From positions 13,648,416-13,712,415 of the forward strand of contig CM060848.1 of the NCBI GenBank assembly GCA_030737835.1: a stretch of 64,000 bases of DNA. The letters are read 5' to 3'. The DNA comes from Acorus gramineus. Lineage: Eukaryota; Streptophyta; Magnoliopsida; Acorales; Acoraceae. The position numbers and the translations under genes are program-made. Positions within the stretch are counted from its first letter, which is position 1. Every line of letters starts with the position of its first letter. The notes below the pieces were generated by a model that saw only the letters and a program-made list of their open reading frames with translations, was not told the origin of the DNA and did not search any database. Shown piece by piece: positions 51,719 to 64,000 of the stretch.

Positions 51719-54700
51719 TTAGGCATATAACTCATCTACGTTACACTCACCGAGGAACACTTTAATGCTTTGGGGGGTCCCACAACTGCCTTCCGCTATG
51801 AGCGCTCTGTCATTTGCTGCCATGTGTGCGATGATCTTGTATATCATCTCGATCTGTTTCAAAGGAAAAAGAACTGCCTTGTTAAGAACAGGTAAGACAC
51901 TACACATGCAATGACACAGTGTCACATGATTTAAGAATTCAATGCCTGCTATCACTAAATGTCAAGATCGAAAAATCATACTTGCTCAGGAGCATGGCAG
52001 CGGTCGGCAATTTCGTCCAGCGTCAGTGGTTCCACAGGATCTTTGCAGCTGACATATCAAAAGTCAGATTAGATGAATTCATCAGAAGCGTACTATGGAA
52101 TACTGCGGTATTGGTAAGTTTCAGCTTCAAACATGAGCTTCCTAACAACAGATAGGTCCGAAAGCAAAAGGTAATATATGATATTTTCCATTATTTGTAC
52201 GAGAACTGGAGGGTATCATAGTTGTGTTCTGAACTTCCCAATGGACCTTCTGGAGATTTTGTTTGATGATAGGTTGAACTAAGATATATAGGAAATGTTG
52301 GAACATGCCATGAACCATTGTGTTGAACATGAAATGAAATAAAAAAAGTACTAGTACTCTTTTGTCATTTGGTTAACTTCATTGGGAAGTAAATAGATAT
52401 AATGTAAATCACTTTGACCACCACCCCTGTTATTATGAGCATCCAAGTATACTGTGTCGGAAGACAATGCAGCAATTTCACAAATCAAGCACTCAGTCAG
52501 AGTTCAACTCCTCAGATGGGAAGGCATACCACTACATTGTACATTATTTAAATTCTGAATGGTCTCTATGGTGTCGAAGTGAAGGAAAAAGAAATTAATC
52601 AAAAGGAAAAAGCAAAAGGTTGAAAAAACTGGCTGTCTCAAACAGCGAATAGAAAACCAGAGAAAATTCATAATTCAGCTTTCACTGGTAGGGCAATTAC
52701 AGAAAAATTAAGGAACAAGGTAGAAAAGCTTACAAAACCATTTTATTATTCCAAGAAGTCCTAACACGATATTTTATTAACCACGAACCTGGCCTCATTC
52801 AGCACAGATAAAACTCTCTTCTGGAGTGCTAATACCTCTCCTGCAGCTTTTTTTCCGGCTTCTACACCTGAAATATATTTATGAAATAACATAAAATCCT
52901 GGTCCAAAAGAATGTCAAGACATCCACATATAATCCCATAAGAGTGGATAGATACTGTTAAAGGAACATGTGCTCCTACCAGGCTGATGGTAAGCATTGA
53001 TGTTAACCAGTGAGGCATAAATCCCAACAGCTCGTTCATACAATGCTACTAGTGCTCCTACTGATCGGGGAGTTACTTCCTCCACGGTGACTGTAATGGA
53101 CTCCCGGTTGTTTGCATAAAGGGCCGATCGTGTTCCCTGTAGATGTTTTAAGAGCAACTCAGAATTCAGAATTACAAAATATAGGAAGTACCATGCAGTC
53201 AGAAATAGTTGCAGTAGAAGTATTACAGCTAGTAAATAATATCAGATGAATTCCTCATGTAAACCCAAGGAGCCAAAGGGTTGATCAAATTCATAATCAG
53301 TCTCAATCTTACAAAAGCTAATTTTTAAAGAACCACTACTCAAAACAAGATCAGAGATAAAGTAATTCAGCTACATATAATCTTTCTCATGCAGAAAACA
53401 AATTAAAAATAAAATATATAACTCCAGAAGCATGTAGATAGGATGTGTTTATTTATTATTAAATTATATACAGATCCAGTGAATAGAATCATTCAAGAAC
53501 AACCAGAATCAATACGATGTAAACAATATTTAAATAATAGTATATCATTGTTGAGAAACAGAAAAATGATTTCTGCGAAGATGATAAAGCTTCAATTTTT
53601 CTATAATCAAGTAGATAGCATAAAAGGTCCTGGTATTTGCCTCTACTAATATGCGGCCATTCCCGACATCAATTGACAGATTTTAAACTTGAATGCTGAA
53701 CTCACTTGATGCAGCACTTCTTGTGAAGTTCTAGACATTTAATCTGCAATAACCACAGGGGCTACTGCCCTGACCTTCGCAAAAGGTGGCATTAATAATA
53801 ATGGCTGATAAATTTGTGTGTCAATTTTGTTTCATTGATATTTATGTTCTACCAATTCATTCTTTAATTACAGAATAAATCCGGCTCATCTAAAGACCAA
53901 CCTGTAGCATTCCAAACAAGTAATCACCACAAGTAACACCTGGCTCAAGCTCCCAATCATGACCAGGTGGCCTATCACGTAACACTTCAATGAATGTAGC
54001 AAAGAAGTTGTGAACCCCTTCTCTCAATTGTTGAATGTAGCTGCAAAAAAGGAGGCCATTAGTCTTCAAGTTCTCATGTCTTCATATATGTAATGAGATA
54101 ATGTGCATAGTGAAGAAGCCCACGCATGCTGATCTGTGCTCCCTTTATTCCCATAAACACTGAGTCCTTGATTAACCTGTAAAAAAAACTATTGCAGTGA
54201 GTGGTAGAAGAGCTCTGTTATGTAATTTTGACTAATGAAATACGAGCACTGTTGACATTATGCTCTATCACATTTTCTTGGGAGTACATTTATTGAAATT
54301 TCGTCATGGATTCTCAAGTGAGCAACCCTACAACCTGTAATTTATGCTATTGGCCCATAGGTAAGAACAGATCCTGAGATGTTATAACTCAAAAACAGCA
54401 AATAAATTAATTGTTCAGATGATGTTTTTAGTGTAGGAAAAAAGGTTGCAGCCGATATGTTTTCCAATTAAAAGCAAATATGGTATTAGCAGACCACTAA
54501 CCAGTTAAAATGGCATGCAGTTCTATGATCTATTTATTACAAATTATACTAAAAGGTGAGATGAATATTCTATAATATGTTGGAGTATATTGTGAAGGAT
54601 GATATTCTAAAAGGATGTTCTACAATGAAGCGGAGGTAATTCTGGAATGCTTGGGGATTAAGGGATTCCATTCTTAGTTGTTGTCTAATATGAAGTTACC

Positions 54701-57700
54701 TTGTAATTACTCTATATGTTGAAGTTACCAAACTTGGGGAACATGTATACCTCTATATATTGTAGAGCTCTTGAGAACAACAAACAAGATGCAGCAAAAC
54801 ATGACTAAGAAATCACTTCCCCTGCTTCATCCATGAACATAGGTGTCTATTCCAAATCACGCAAATCGTGTTTGTGCTTGTGCTTGAACTTGTTATTTCT
54901 ACAAATTAATTATGTATATTTGATGAAGGACCTTTACATGACCCAAAGCATTGGGAAATAAGCCATTTGCACTTTGTTGTTGTTGAATATCTGCCCTTAC
55001 CAATATCATCAATCAGTGGTTATAAGTTATAACCATGGTCAATTTAAGGTACACAATACACCAGAACCAGTTTTTGGCATGTTGGTGAATTAGTTATCAG
55101 TAACTGCATGATAATCTATCCATGTCTGAATATCTGCCTTGAGATGCATTTTAAAGTTCTTCTAAAAACCAAAATAGTAATTGCCTCAATTACTCTTCCC
55201 TTCATTTTTCGCTATTCAAAATATTTTTTTTTTGAAGAATGATGCTTCCAGGATTTGATGCCTTGACCTCTTTCACAGAGGTGGGAGGTGCTTGCTGACT
55301 TAACCAGAGCTCGGTTTACAGCTATTCAAAATATTAAACATAAAAAAGAAACAAAATGTCACAAAGCAAGAACAAAAAAAGAGCCCAGACCTTGAGATTA
55401 TTGTAAAGGCATTTCCGGAGTTTTTCTTTTTGAGATATCTTTCAATTGCACCATTTCAGGTTGGTGCATCATAAATCTAGGATAATATTGTCTAAATATA
55501 TTTTTTAAAAGATACATCACAGAAGAGCATATTGGATTTTTGGTGGGTCCCAGAAATATATCTGTAAATGTACACAATATAAATCTGAATTGTTTTACTG
55601 CAACAGATGCTATCCCATTTGTTAAACTAGCTGATGATGTCATTTCCCAAATGTTTTTTTTTATTGAAATGGTAGGGAACCAACCCCAATTATTTTAAAA
55701 TGAAACAAGAGCCCAAAAGCAAAACAGCAGGCATCTGCCGACGCCCTGGGCCCAAAATCAAAACAACACCCCAAGTCCCAACAACTATATTTCAATCACA
55801 GTACAACCCCCCAACAAATGTTGAGTTCAAAATGAATAGATACACCCATATTTTGCAAATCAGAATATTTCTCAACATAAATGCTAAAAACACATACCCG
55901 ATTTCCATCTAGATCAAACTCCTTTCCAAGGGATTCCATGACCAACTGCTGCAAATATCTACTGAACAGAAGTAGGCTATCCTTGTATGGGAGTACAACC
56001 ATGTCCTATGAAAATCCAGAAAACATAATGCAATTACAAAGACTTAAATGTAGGTGTCAAAAGTGATAAACAGGGGTTTATACCTTGGAGCCAACTCCAT
56101 CAGAAGCCCAATACCAGCATAATGCAAGTAAAGCTGCGGGATTATTCTTCACCTGACATGATGGCCAAATAAAAGTTTAAAAAAAGCTTGAAACATCACC
56201 ATTTAATCATCACAAGACAGTGGAAGAACCCTAACGATAAGGTCACATAAGTCGACGAGGGTAGCTCTGCATCTTGACAAAAGAATAAAATTAACATACA
56301 ATTTCCATAACATCAAAACTAAATAACCTCCAGCATGACAATTACACGGACTGAACTGACACAATATACACATTGCAAAACTTTTTGAAACATCATTTTA
56401 ACTTTCATTTACTAACAGATTTTAAAAAAACATTGGTCCATGTATAAAACTAGATATCTTAATTGCAATAAACAGATATTTACAGGTACCCATCCTCCCT
56501 TGCCAGAACAAAATCAAATTCAAGAAAAAGTATTTCAAATATGATCAATATGAACTGGTTAGAAGAAAATAGAATAACAAAGATGTTTAAATATTTTTGT
56601 CTTTACAGCGTCAAGATACACAAACTTAATCCTGAAAAACGTCATGTGTGTTTCCTGACAATATTTGGAAAAAAAAATTACAGGGAACATCATCTAAACT
56701 TCAGAAGAGAACCAGTGAAGGGCAAAAATCATTTCATACCCAGGAATTGTTAATTTTTTTTTAAGAAAAGCAAGATAATGAAGGGCATTCAAACTTCAGG
56801 TTCATTATCCAATGTTTAAAAAAGAATTGAATGGTCAGGGGGGAAAAGTCCACATCAGCAATGAAATTATGAACTGCACATTTTCTCTAGTGTCCGGAGT
56901 AATGTGATCTGACTCAATTGCAGAAAGCATTTATTACTGATAGGAAGGTCTGAACCTTCATCCATGCGTCTACCAAACCAATAGGGTGTATACCAGGATT
57001 GTCTATTCCCACATGATCAATGGCTTTCCATTCTAAGAAATAGGCTGACATTGCATTTTATAAAAGTCATTTTCATACCAAAACAGACCTAAAAAGAGGT
57101 CATAGCATTAATATCAGACAGAAAAAAAATTAACAAAAAATAAAATTACCACAGTTGTCCGATTCGCCTCATCCATCAGTGCTGCACCAGCAAGCATCTC
57201 TTTGATGTCAATATCCTGAAAAAAGGATAACAATTAACAGAGATCTTTGTAGCTATATAAAATTTATTAGTTCATGGCAAAGAGAAATCAACATACTTGG
57301 AGTGCTGCTGGAAGTAGTCCAACTGCAGACATTTCAGATGTTCTACCACCCACCCAGTCAAACATTGGAAATCTTGCTAACCATCCCTCAATCCTAGCTG
57401 TATTATCCAATAAAGAATTTTCTTGTGTAATAGCAACGCCCTGTATAAGAATAACATGTTACAATGATTTAGTGCATCAAAATAAGAAGATTAAAATGTG
57501 CCAACTTCAGAAGTCTGATTATATCTTTACTGCAAATGATACCAATTGTGAATACTCTTGCATTGTTTTAGTGTTGTGATTGATGAATCATATTAGGCTG
57601 TTTTGAGACTAGAAAACCAAGCATGAGTACGACACTAAAAAATCTAAAGAGTTAAGTGACTGCCAAATGGTGCTCTTTTATCAGATATAAAACCATATAT

Positions 57701-60700
57701 TTGTCAGTGATTTGAATACATTAAACGTCTGGTTTAATCATGATCAACAAAGCAGAAACATGAATATGCTGTACAATAATATGAACAATTAACCAGCATT
57801 AGATGAAACAGAAAAACAATTTCGTCACCTAGACAATCATCTCATATAGTATTATACATATCACTGACATTTTTTTTATCACAAATGCTTTTAAGACCAC
57901 CAATTTGTGAGGTGTATGCACTTTAAATTACAATAACATGAAAACAATGAAACAACTCTACAGTTCATGTTATCAAAAAGTAGAGTTGCAAAAGAATATC
58001 ATTGATGGTCTGATGGAACATGGAAAGACAGCTTTTGTAGTTTTGTTAAAGGAAGATGCCTTCTTTTTCTCTTTTTTTTAAGAAAAAATGATCAGCCATT
58101 TACTAGTTGAAAGTCAAGTAGTACATGGCACCAAGGAGCATAAAAGAAAATAAATAAATAAATAAAGTTAGTACCTGTCATAAAGGATGGCTCAGGAGAT
58201 CTCATTGGGAATAGAAGAAACATTTTGTTTTGGACTGATGAGTGGTTGAGCCACCAGAAACTTGATGAGATGCACACAAGATGATTCAGACTTGCTGTTT
58301 CAAAGGAAGATACAATGGAAGATTCCTTCCAGTTAAGGGATGGAGTCACAATTTGGTGACTGAGGGATGTGTCTGATGAAGGGATGTTGGACGCAGAGGA
58401 TATGCGGAACATGTTGACCAGAGGAGGAAGACCATGTACAGTGGAGAAGAAGATTTGATGAAGGAGCTGACCAGGATTCTCTGAGGACAGTGGTTGTGGA
58501 TGTGTGCAGCCTGAGGAACTGCTAGAAAAACCTTTATTTGGATTTTGGACTATGTGCCTTAATAAAATCTTGACAAACTAACAAAGCAGTTTGCATTGTT
58601 AATACGATACTAGTTGTGAGCTACGTGGGAATCACATGGAGACCTCTGTTCATCTCATTGTGAACTGTGATTCGATTCAAAGCATGCCTGCCCTCCACTT
58701 TCCAATGGTAGAAAAAGAAAGCGTGCCCATTTAAAGATTCGTTGTTTCATGTGGCTCCTTAGCCTTAATAAGGCCCTTACCAAAGTCAATCAGTTGAAAA
58801 GTGTGCATGACAACAACAACACTGCGAATTTGGCAGGAGGGAGGAAGAAACAAGGGATCACCTCTTCTTTGTGTGTTCTTTTAGTGGATAGATTTGGAAG
58901 AGGTTGGTGTGGCCTTAGGATCAATCGCTCATTTAGAGAAGAAAGGAGACATCAGCAAAATAAATCACTATCATGTCACCTACAGCTGCCTCTTGACCAT
59001 TGCAACCCCCCCCCCCCCCCTAAAGTATTTATTCTTATATTTAGTTAATGCAATTCCCTTGCTGTATATGTATGCAGGAAATTTGCTAACCATAACCTAT
59101 AATTAACCCAAATATGGATATGAGATGGATTTGGTTTTAGTATTGGGTAACACATTCAGGTTAGGTTTTTTGGGAAGTTGGGGTCATTTATGAATAATGT
59201 GCAGATTTATTCATTTGAGTATGGATATTGTAATGTTTGGCCCAAACCCAATCAGCTGACAGCCGAGGAAACCTCTTGTTGGCACACAACATACCATCTT
59301 AGTCAATTCACCATCAATCTTTTCCCTACTGCTGCAATCCCTACACTTCCAGTTCCCACATGCATTCAATCCACTTGTCTTGCAACAATTCCGCCAGATT
59401 TCATATTTCTACTTAAAAACACTAATAAACATCAACTCACAATCAAATATATGATTATTTGTTTTTAAAATTGGCATGTGTGAAAGATGGGTGTTGCAAC
59501 TTGCAAGCACCTATAAAATTATGACTTTTTAGTATGATTCTCATAACAGTTCACAGAGAAGAAGAAAGCAGAAATAAGAACCTGAGAGCAAAACCTGTTT
59601 TGAAAAATCCAGGCCAGCTTCTCGAAAAGCTTTTTGCACTTCCAGTAAACCATTTCTAGTTTCAGGGGTCCCGCCGCTCTAGTGAAATGAAAACATTTTG
59701 CAAGGCCTCAATAAAAAGGTTATAGACATACTGATATCCCTCGGGAACAAGGGGAAAAATTGAGGAAGTGGTACAAGTGCAGACCTTTGATATTACAACA
59801 ACCAATGTAGAAGCCAGCTCAGGTCCAAGCTGTGCAATTTGATGATCAATTCCTGCTGGATCAGTATTGTCAATGAATCTTATCTGCCACATGAAGACAA
59901 CCAAACAGAGATCAAAATATGTAAACATGAGACCATTAGTGACAATCATCAACAAAAGTAGAAATATATGAGGTTGCCTCATTATCATAGTTCAAAACCA
60001 TGTGTGGTTCGCATGAGCGATGGGGTCCGCACATGGCATATGTGACCGCATGTTGTGCCGAACATGCGGTCGCACATAGGGTAAAGCAGTCGTTCGAACC
60101 CTCGTTCGAACTGAACTTTGAACGTCCTCTTACCGTTCGAATTGCGTTTGAACGGCTTTCGAATGGTATGTTACCGTTCGAATTACCATTCGAACGACAA
60201 TCTGAACCGAGAGATAGGTTTTATAGTTCGAAGTCAATTCGAACTGAACTTCAAACGCCCTCTTACCGTTTGAAGTCAGTTCGAATTGAATTTAAACGGT
60301 AAGAGACCGTTTGAATTCAATTCGAACTTGGGCGCACATGCACCGCATATGAGGGGGGTGTGCGCCCTGCGCACATCAGCATGTGCGGACGCACATACCA
60401 CTTCAAACTATGCTCGTTATAATTGGATGTTGAAAAATGGTAACATTGCTGCACCTAAAATGAATAACCTAGAGCAGGTACACCTACAAGCTTAAGGAGG
60501 AAAAGAGGGAGAAACAGACGTGTGCAATTGTAGGTACAAAATTCTTATTTTCCAACCCCCACATTTCAGTCTAACACAGGTCATGTTGCACATCCAAGCT
60601 TGTGCAAGACACAAATGGCATAAACAATCATCAAATCACTCCAGATATGACCAATATTAGTGCTCAAGAAGGTCACAAGTGAATCTTTATAAAGTGTTAC

Positions 60701-61097
60701 TCTTCTCACTATAATTAAGGATGTCTTAAAGAAACATCCCAGAAGTCATCCATTGTAATAGTCCACGATATTAATCTCATAAAAAGCAAGCAGCATTGAA
60801 GCTAGCACCATGGATACAAATGGGAGGAAAAAAAAACAAAAACCCCAAGGAACACGTGCTGAAAACATTTCTGGTAAGGATGGTAATCCCTCTGACATTG
60901 ATTGGAAGAGCATATTCAAAAAATTTAACATCATCATATGTCATTTTAATATTTGTAAAGAGGAAAAAATATACCTTGAGAGGAGGATTGTCAGGAGCTA
61001 AGGCCTCAGAAACAAACTGTGGACCCAGAGCTGAGCCACCAATTCCAACAGAAAGTACATGCTTAAAACGTCCATCAGGTGATGATGGGGGCTTAAT
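51719..61097 (-). CDS. PGI1: Plastid glucose-6-phosphate isomerase (3' part; 5' exons not in view)
   Basis: Thirteen exons on the minus strand: 61097-60975, 59883-59785, 59678-59595, 57440-57297, 57215-57150, 56152-56084, 56005-55898, 54176-54124, 54040-53902, 53136-52980, 52867-52789, 52048-51982 and 51853-51719 (stop TAA). All join in frame to 440 residues. The enzyme interconverts glucose-6-phosphate and fructose-6-phosphate, and in plastids feeds starch synthesis. Signature blocks: [50 protein letters not shown] (family signature), [20 protein letters not shown] with the catalytic-region His, and YHQPGVEAGKK. The C-terminus [10 protein letters not shown] is that of the plastid form, not the cytosolic form. 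A full plastid PGI is about 610 residues, so about 170 including the transit peptide are missing. I found no candidate exon for them in 61098-64000, so the next intron is at least 2.9 kb. Confidence 0.95.
55222..55312 (-). mobile_element. tRNA-related SINE fragment
   Basis: On the minus strand GAGCTCTGGTTAAGTCAGCA leads to 'CACCTCCCACCTCTGTGAAAGAGGTCAAGG', and then 'CATCAAATCCTGG' as a decayed box B. This is the wording of a common plant tRNA-derived SINE head. It lies in an isomerase intron, and the body is short or lost. Confidence 0.5.
55645..55800 (-). mobile_element. Retroelement 3'-end fragment (possible)
   Basis: On the minus strand, a G/T-rich segment with 'TGCTGTTTTGCTTTTGGGCTCTTGTTTC' and 'ATTGGGGTTGG' ends in CAATAAAAAAAAAC (about 55665-55652). 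This is the look of a LINE or SINE 3' end with an A tail. There is no coding evidence. Confidence 0.4.
58170..59050 (+). pseudogene. LINE reverse-transcriptase C-terminal remnant
   Basis: Plus-strand fragments [20 protein letters not shown] (58205-58265) and [19 protein letters not shown] (58746-58803) match the order and wording of the post-RT linker ('G..RN..FW.D.W') and zf-RVT region of plant L1-type ORF2. Stops break the frames. It is inserted antisense in an intron of the isomerase gene, between the exons at 57440 and 59595. Confidence 0.65.
59006..59020 (+). repeat. Poly-C tract
   Basis: A run of about 15 C at the end of the LINE remnant. Confidence 0.8.
59985..60418. mobile_element. 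GTTCGAA-rich inverted-repeat element
   Basis: The ends 'TAGTTCAAAACCATGTGTGG..GTCCGCACATG' and, complemented, 'TAGTTTGAAGTGGTATGTGCGTCCGCACATG' are inverted repeats. The interior has about a dozen copies of TTCGAA/GTTCGAAC-type words, many as ACCGTTCGAAT or its complement. This makes the DNA self-complementary and much GC-richer than its isomerase intron. It is non-coding despite two chance reading frames. The class is not identified. Confidence 0.6.
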
Positions 61098-63050
61098 CTG
61101 TTGTCAACTTGAAATGTCAAAGAGTAGTAGACAACATCAGAAAAAAATTCTGAAGGGAACATGAAATGTCTGAAGTACAGAAAAACATTGTTATAATTAT
61201 ACAGAGGAAAAGAACAAATACATGCAAAACACTTAACACAGAAATCCATAGATAAAAATCAAATTAATCTACTTGTTCACCTTTAAACAATATCGATACC
61301 ACAACAAATTAAGCCTATAGAAAGACATAGCACAGGTATGTTCTAAATTCAAATCCTGTCAAATGCAGCCATAGACAGCTCTTCAAGGAGGCAAGGATAC
61401 AGCTAGATCACTCAGACAGCAGTTTCCAATGTTATTTATCATGATTCTGACTCCAAGTGCAGTTTAGGAGACAGCATTTAAATTAGTGATGGGTAGGGAA
61501 GCTTTTCTCCAATTATAGGGCCCCTTGGATGTGCAACAGACCTCCACACATCACGAGGACATACGAATTTTGACGATGATGCACAAGAAGAAACTATACT
61601 GTTAAAAGTAACTCTTCATCTGATGCTCTGGGTGCCTATAAACAGTCATCATTCTGTACTCACATCATACAGAAGTATATTTATCAATCATCATGAGGTT
61701 TATGAAATTGTTAATGATGTCCAACTGAGAGTAAAATAATCAGTATTTAAAGTTGGCGTTCTTTCATTTCCTTATGGTAATGTCTGAGATGTCCAGTGCT
61801 ATGCTATCTGCCGACGGCCAAAGAGCATTCTTTTTTTTGTGAAAGAAGATGGTGTTCACATATACCGGTTTGCTGGAAGAAAGTGCTTTTCAGCATCAAA
61901 GATTCCATATATAAGCAAAGAAGATGTGCTGGACAACCTCAAAAGTTTCAAATAATAGAATCCAGAAACTCCATGTTCAATATGAGATTCTGAGGATTTC
62001 TTGAGTATGATTATTTTTCTTTTTTCCAACATTGTCCTCAAAAATTTTCAAAAATATGAACAGCTAGTTTCCTAACAATGGGATCTCACATTTATTTCTT
62101 TTCCTGTGAAAGTTGCTCTCAAACTAAAGAATTTTTTTATAAACCAAGATCACCAACATTTATTAACAAGAAATGTTTAGGATGTTCTCTTTTGATATAT
62201 TTTTTTCCCTTGTGAAACTTTCTGTACACTGTTTTCTAACTTCCCTCAGATTCAACTAAAACCCTGATTTAAAGAATTGAAATCCAATCATCTGCAGTAA
62301 GACAAAGATAATTTTCTTCCAAAAAATGTAAGATATAATATTAAACTATGTATGTCCTTTCTGGTGAAAGATATGCACCATTTTTGTTTGGTAATTAAAG
62401 AAAAATGTAATCCTTTCTATTCCACAGTTGTCATGAGATTGTATGTTAATATTGCAAAATGTGTTTTCATACTTTTGGTTTTGCTTATCTGTGTTAGGAC
62501 AATTATACATGGCATGCTCCCTGTGAATTAGTTATTATTATTTTGACAAACCATTATATTGCAGCTTCCACAAAATGGAATATTTCTAAGAACTAGCAGA
62601 GCATATGCAGTGTATGCAGTGCCCATCCACAGTATATCAAGAACAACACATGAGATGGCGTACCTTTTGATAAAAAGGTAGATTAAGGGATGCATGGGGA
62701 GGAGGAAGAGAAGAAGGTTTTGTTGCATCTGTTGTTCATTTTCTTGGTTTTTTATCAATTCTGGCTATAATTTGTTTCTTGATCTATTCTTCCTAGTAAT
62801 TACATAAACCAAGAGATTATTTTGTGGAAAATCAGAGGTTACTGCAACAGATGAGAAAATGAAAGAAAATGTGTGAAATGATTTCGACATTTATAAAGGA
62901 GATCAATGGTGGAACAGTTAGAAGGAGGGATATGTTGTAGTTGAAGATGTTCTTAAGATAAGGGGTAAACCAAATCTAACTTTGATAGAGATAATAAGAA
63001 AGATATTTTTCTTTCAGAAAATAAAGAATATTTCCGATGAAAAGGGAAAT
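61098..63050. other. Probable isomerase intron, nothing further seen
   Basis: AT-rich DNA upstream of the first visible isomerase exon. I looked on the minus strand for coding sequence resembling the preceding part of PGI and found none. Confidence 0.45.
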
Positions 63051-63225
63051 GTGACACTCAACAGAGTTGAATGACGGACACAGATTTATGTATCCAATCC
63101 CAAATTGTTGAAATAAAAAATCTGTTTTTTTTTTTTTAATAAAGAAACTTGACACTCAACAGAGTTGAATTGCAGAAAATATTTATGCATCTGATCCCAA
63201 ATTGTTGAAATAAAGACTATGTTTA
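63051..63225. repeat. Tandem duplication of ~75 bp
   Basis: Units at about 63053-63124 and 63149-63219 share 'TGACACTCAACAGAGTTGAAT', 'TTTATG.ATC..ATCCCAAATTGTT' and 'GAAATAAA'. They are separated by a T-rich spacer. Confidence 0.7.
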
Positions 63226-64000
63226 ATGAAGATAAAAATACATTATGCACACAAATGAATCACTTAAATTTATATATTCAAAATGCTGAAAACCCCTTAA
63301 CTGAAGGCATAGAAAGCACTCCACAAATGGTAATGTTTATTTATTGGTACACAAATGATAATGTTTGATTTACAAATGGACCATTTCCTGTATTCTGATA
63401 AATTCTCATTTTGACATGTGGTAGAAAATTCTCAAATTCAATGAACGTTCATAGTAGGCTATACATGATGCATAATATCTCATGAATGGTTCAGATTTTC
63501 TTTTGATATGACCTACTTAAAGTGCTACATCAGGGGTGGTTAAGGAAAGAGGTAACATTTCCAGGGTAAAGGTGGCATCACTCTTTCTGCCACTTAATGG
63601 TCGTCCTGACAAAAGTCTTATCTAATGAGAATTTGAAATCTTTTTTTTTCTTTTTGAAAAAGAATGAGAAATTGAAATTTTAAGACACCCTAACCTCACA
63701 GTTGTTAAATCTTTTCTAGCCTCCGATCTAAATGACTTCTGGATCAGCATCACTTGTGCATCCAAATGTCTCCATCAACTTTTACTTGGATTTGCAACTG
63801 AACTAGGTTTCCTTATGTTTCAGTTTCGGCAACCACAATATGACTGTTCAACCACCACTTTAGGACCTTCTGCTATAACTCATTTTCCATAAAATTACTT
63901 GTGATCACTGTCACCCGACAATTGTTCATCTCTTCACCATTGCCTCGGTAATCTATTTCAATCAATCAAAATGGCAACATATTATGATGTGCACCAGATA
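63226..64000. other. Window end, no gene seen
   Basis: AT-rich DNA, probably still within or upstream of the isomerase gene's 5' introns. No exon could be supported. Confidence 0.35.

Noticed and set aside
60000-60302. 100-codon frame rich in FE/FERQ words
   Set aside because: Created by the repeated TTCGAA words of an inverted-repeat element; not a protein.

Overview
This is a nuclear segment of a flowering-plant genome, probably a eudicot. It is AT-rich, its genes are split by long AT-rich GT-AG introns, and the encoded proteins are plant-type: FKBP12, a plastid prokaryotic-type aspartate aminotransferase, and plastid phosphoglucose isomerase. Introns and intergenic DNA carry many short inverted-repeat elements (MITEs), tRNA-derived SINEs and decayed LINE and Copia fragments. 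I cannot name the species.

Layout. 1-6377: repeat-rich intergenic DNA with a nearly perfect ~215-bp-arm foldback at 1-476. 6378-11273 (+): FKBP12, five exons, 112 aa. 13507-19911 (+): a conserved-looking plant protein of unknown function, seven coding exons, with an apparent one-base frameshift in exon 6. 21520-25056 (-): plastid aspartate/prephenate aminotransferase, ten exons, 469 aa. 25057-28239: intergenic, with a MITE and a 'GCTAGGCGC' repeat. 28240-46656 (-): a very large gene of 22 exons encoding about 1,200 aa of an uncharacterised plant family. Its introns hold a LINE remnant, a Copia gag remnant, an inverted pair of repeats and several MITEs. 46657-51718: intergenic, with a nest of MITEs and a tRNA-derived SINE. 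51719-61097 (-): the last 13 exons (440 aa) of plastid glucose-6-phosphate isomerase. Its 5' exons are not visible and probably lie beyond the window.

The genes are unrelated single-copy housekeeping genes, not a cluster. The two metabolic enzymes both act in plastids (Phe/Tyr/Asp synthesis and starch synthesis), but nothing in the sequence ties them together. No new defence or biosynthetic system is evident. The most notable signals are the long foldback, the head-to-head repeat pair inside a transcribed intron, the nested MITE insertion with a reconstructable empty site, the frameshift in the unknown gene, and the two large proteins with no assigned function. All exon coordinates were read by eye from splice sites and reading-frame continuity. 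The exons given for each gene join in frame, apart from the frameshift and splice-site uncertainties noted.
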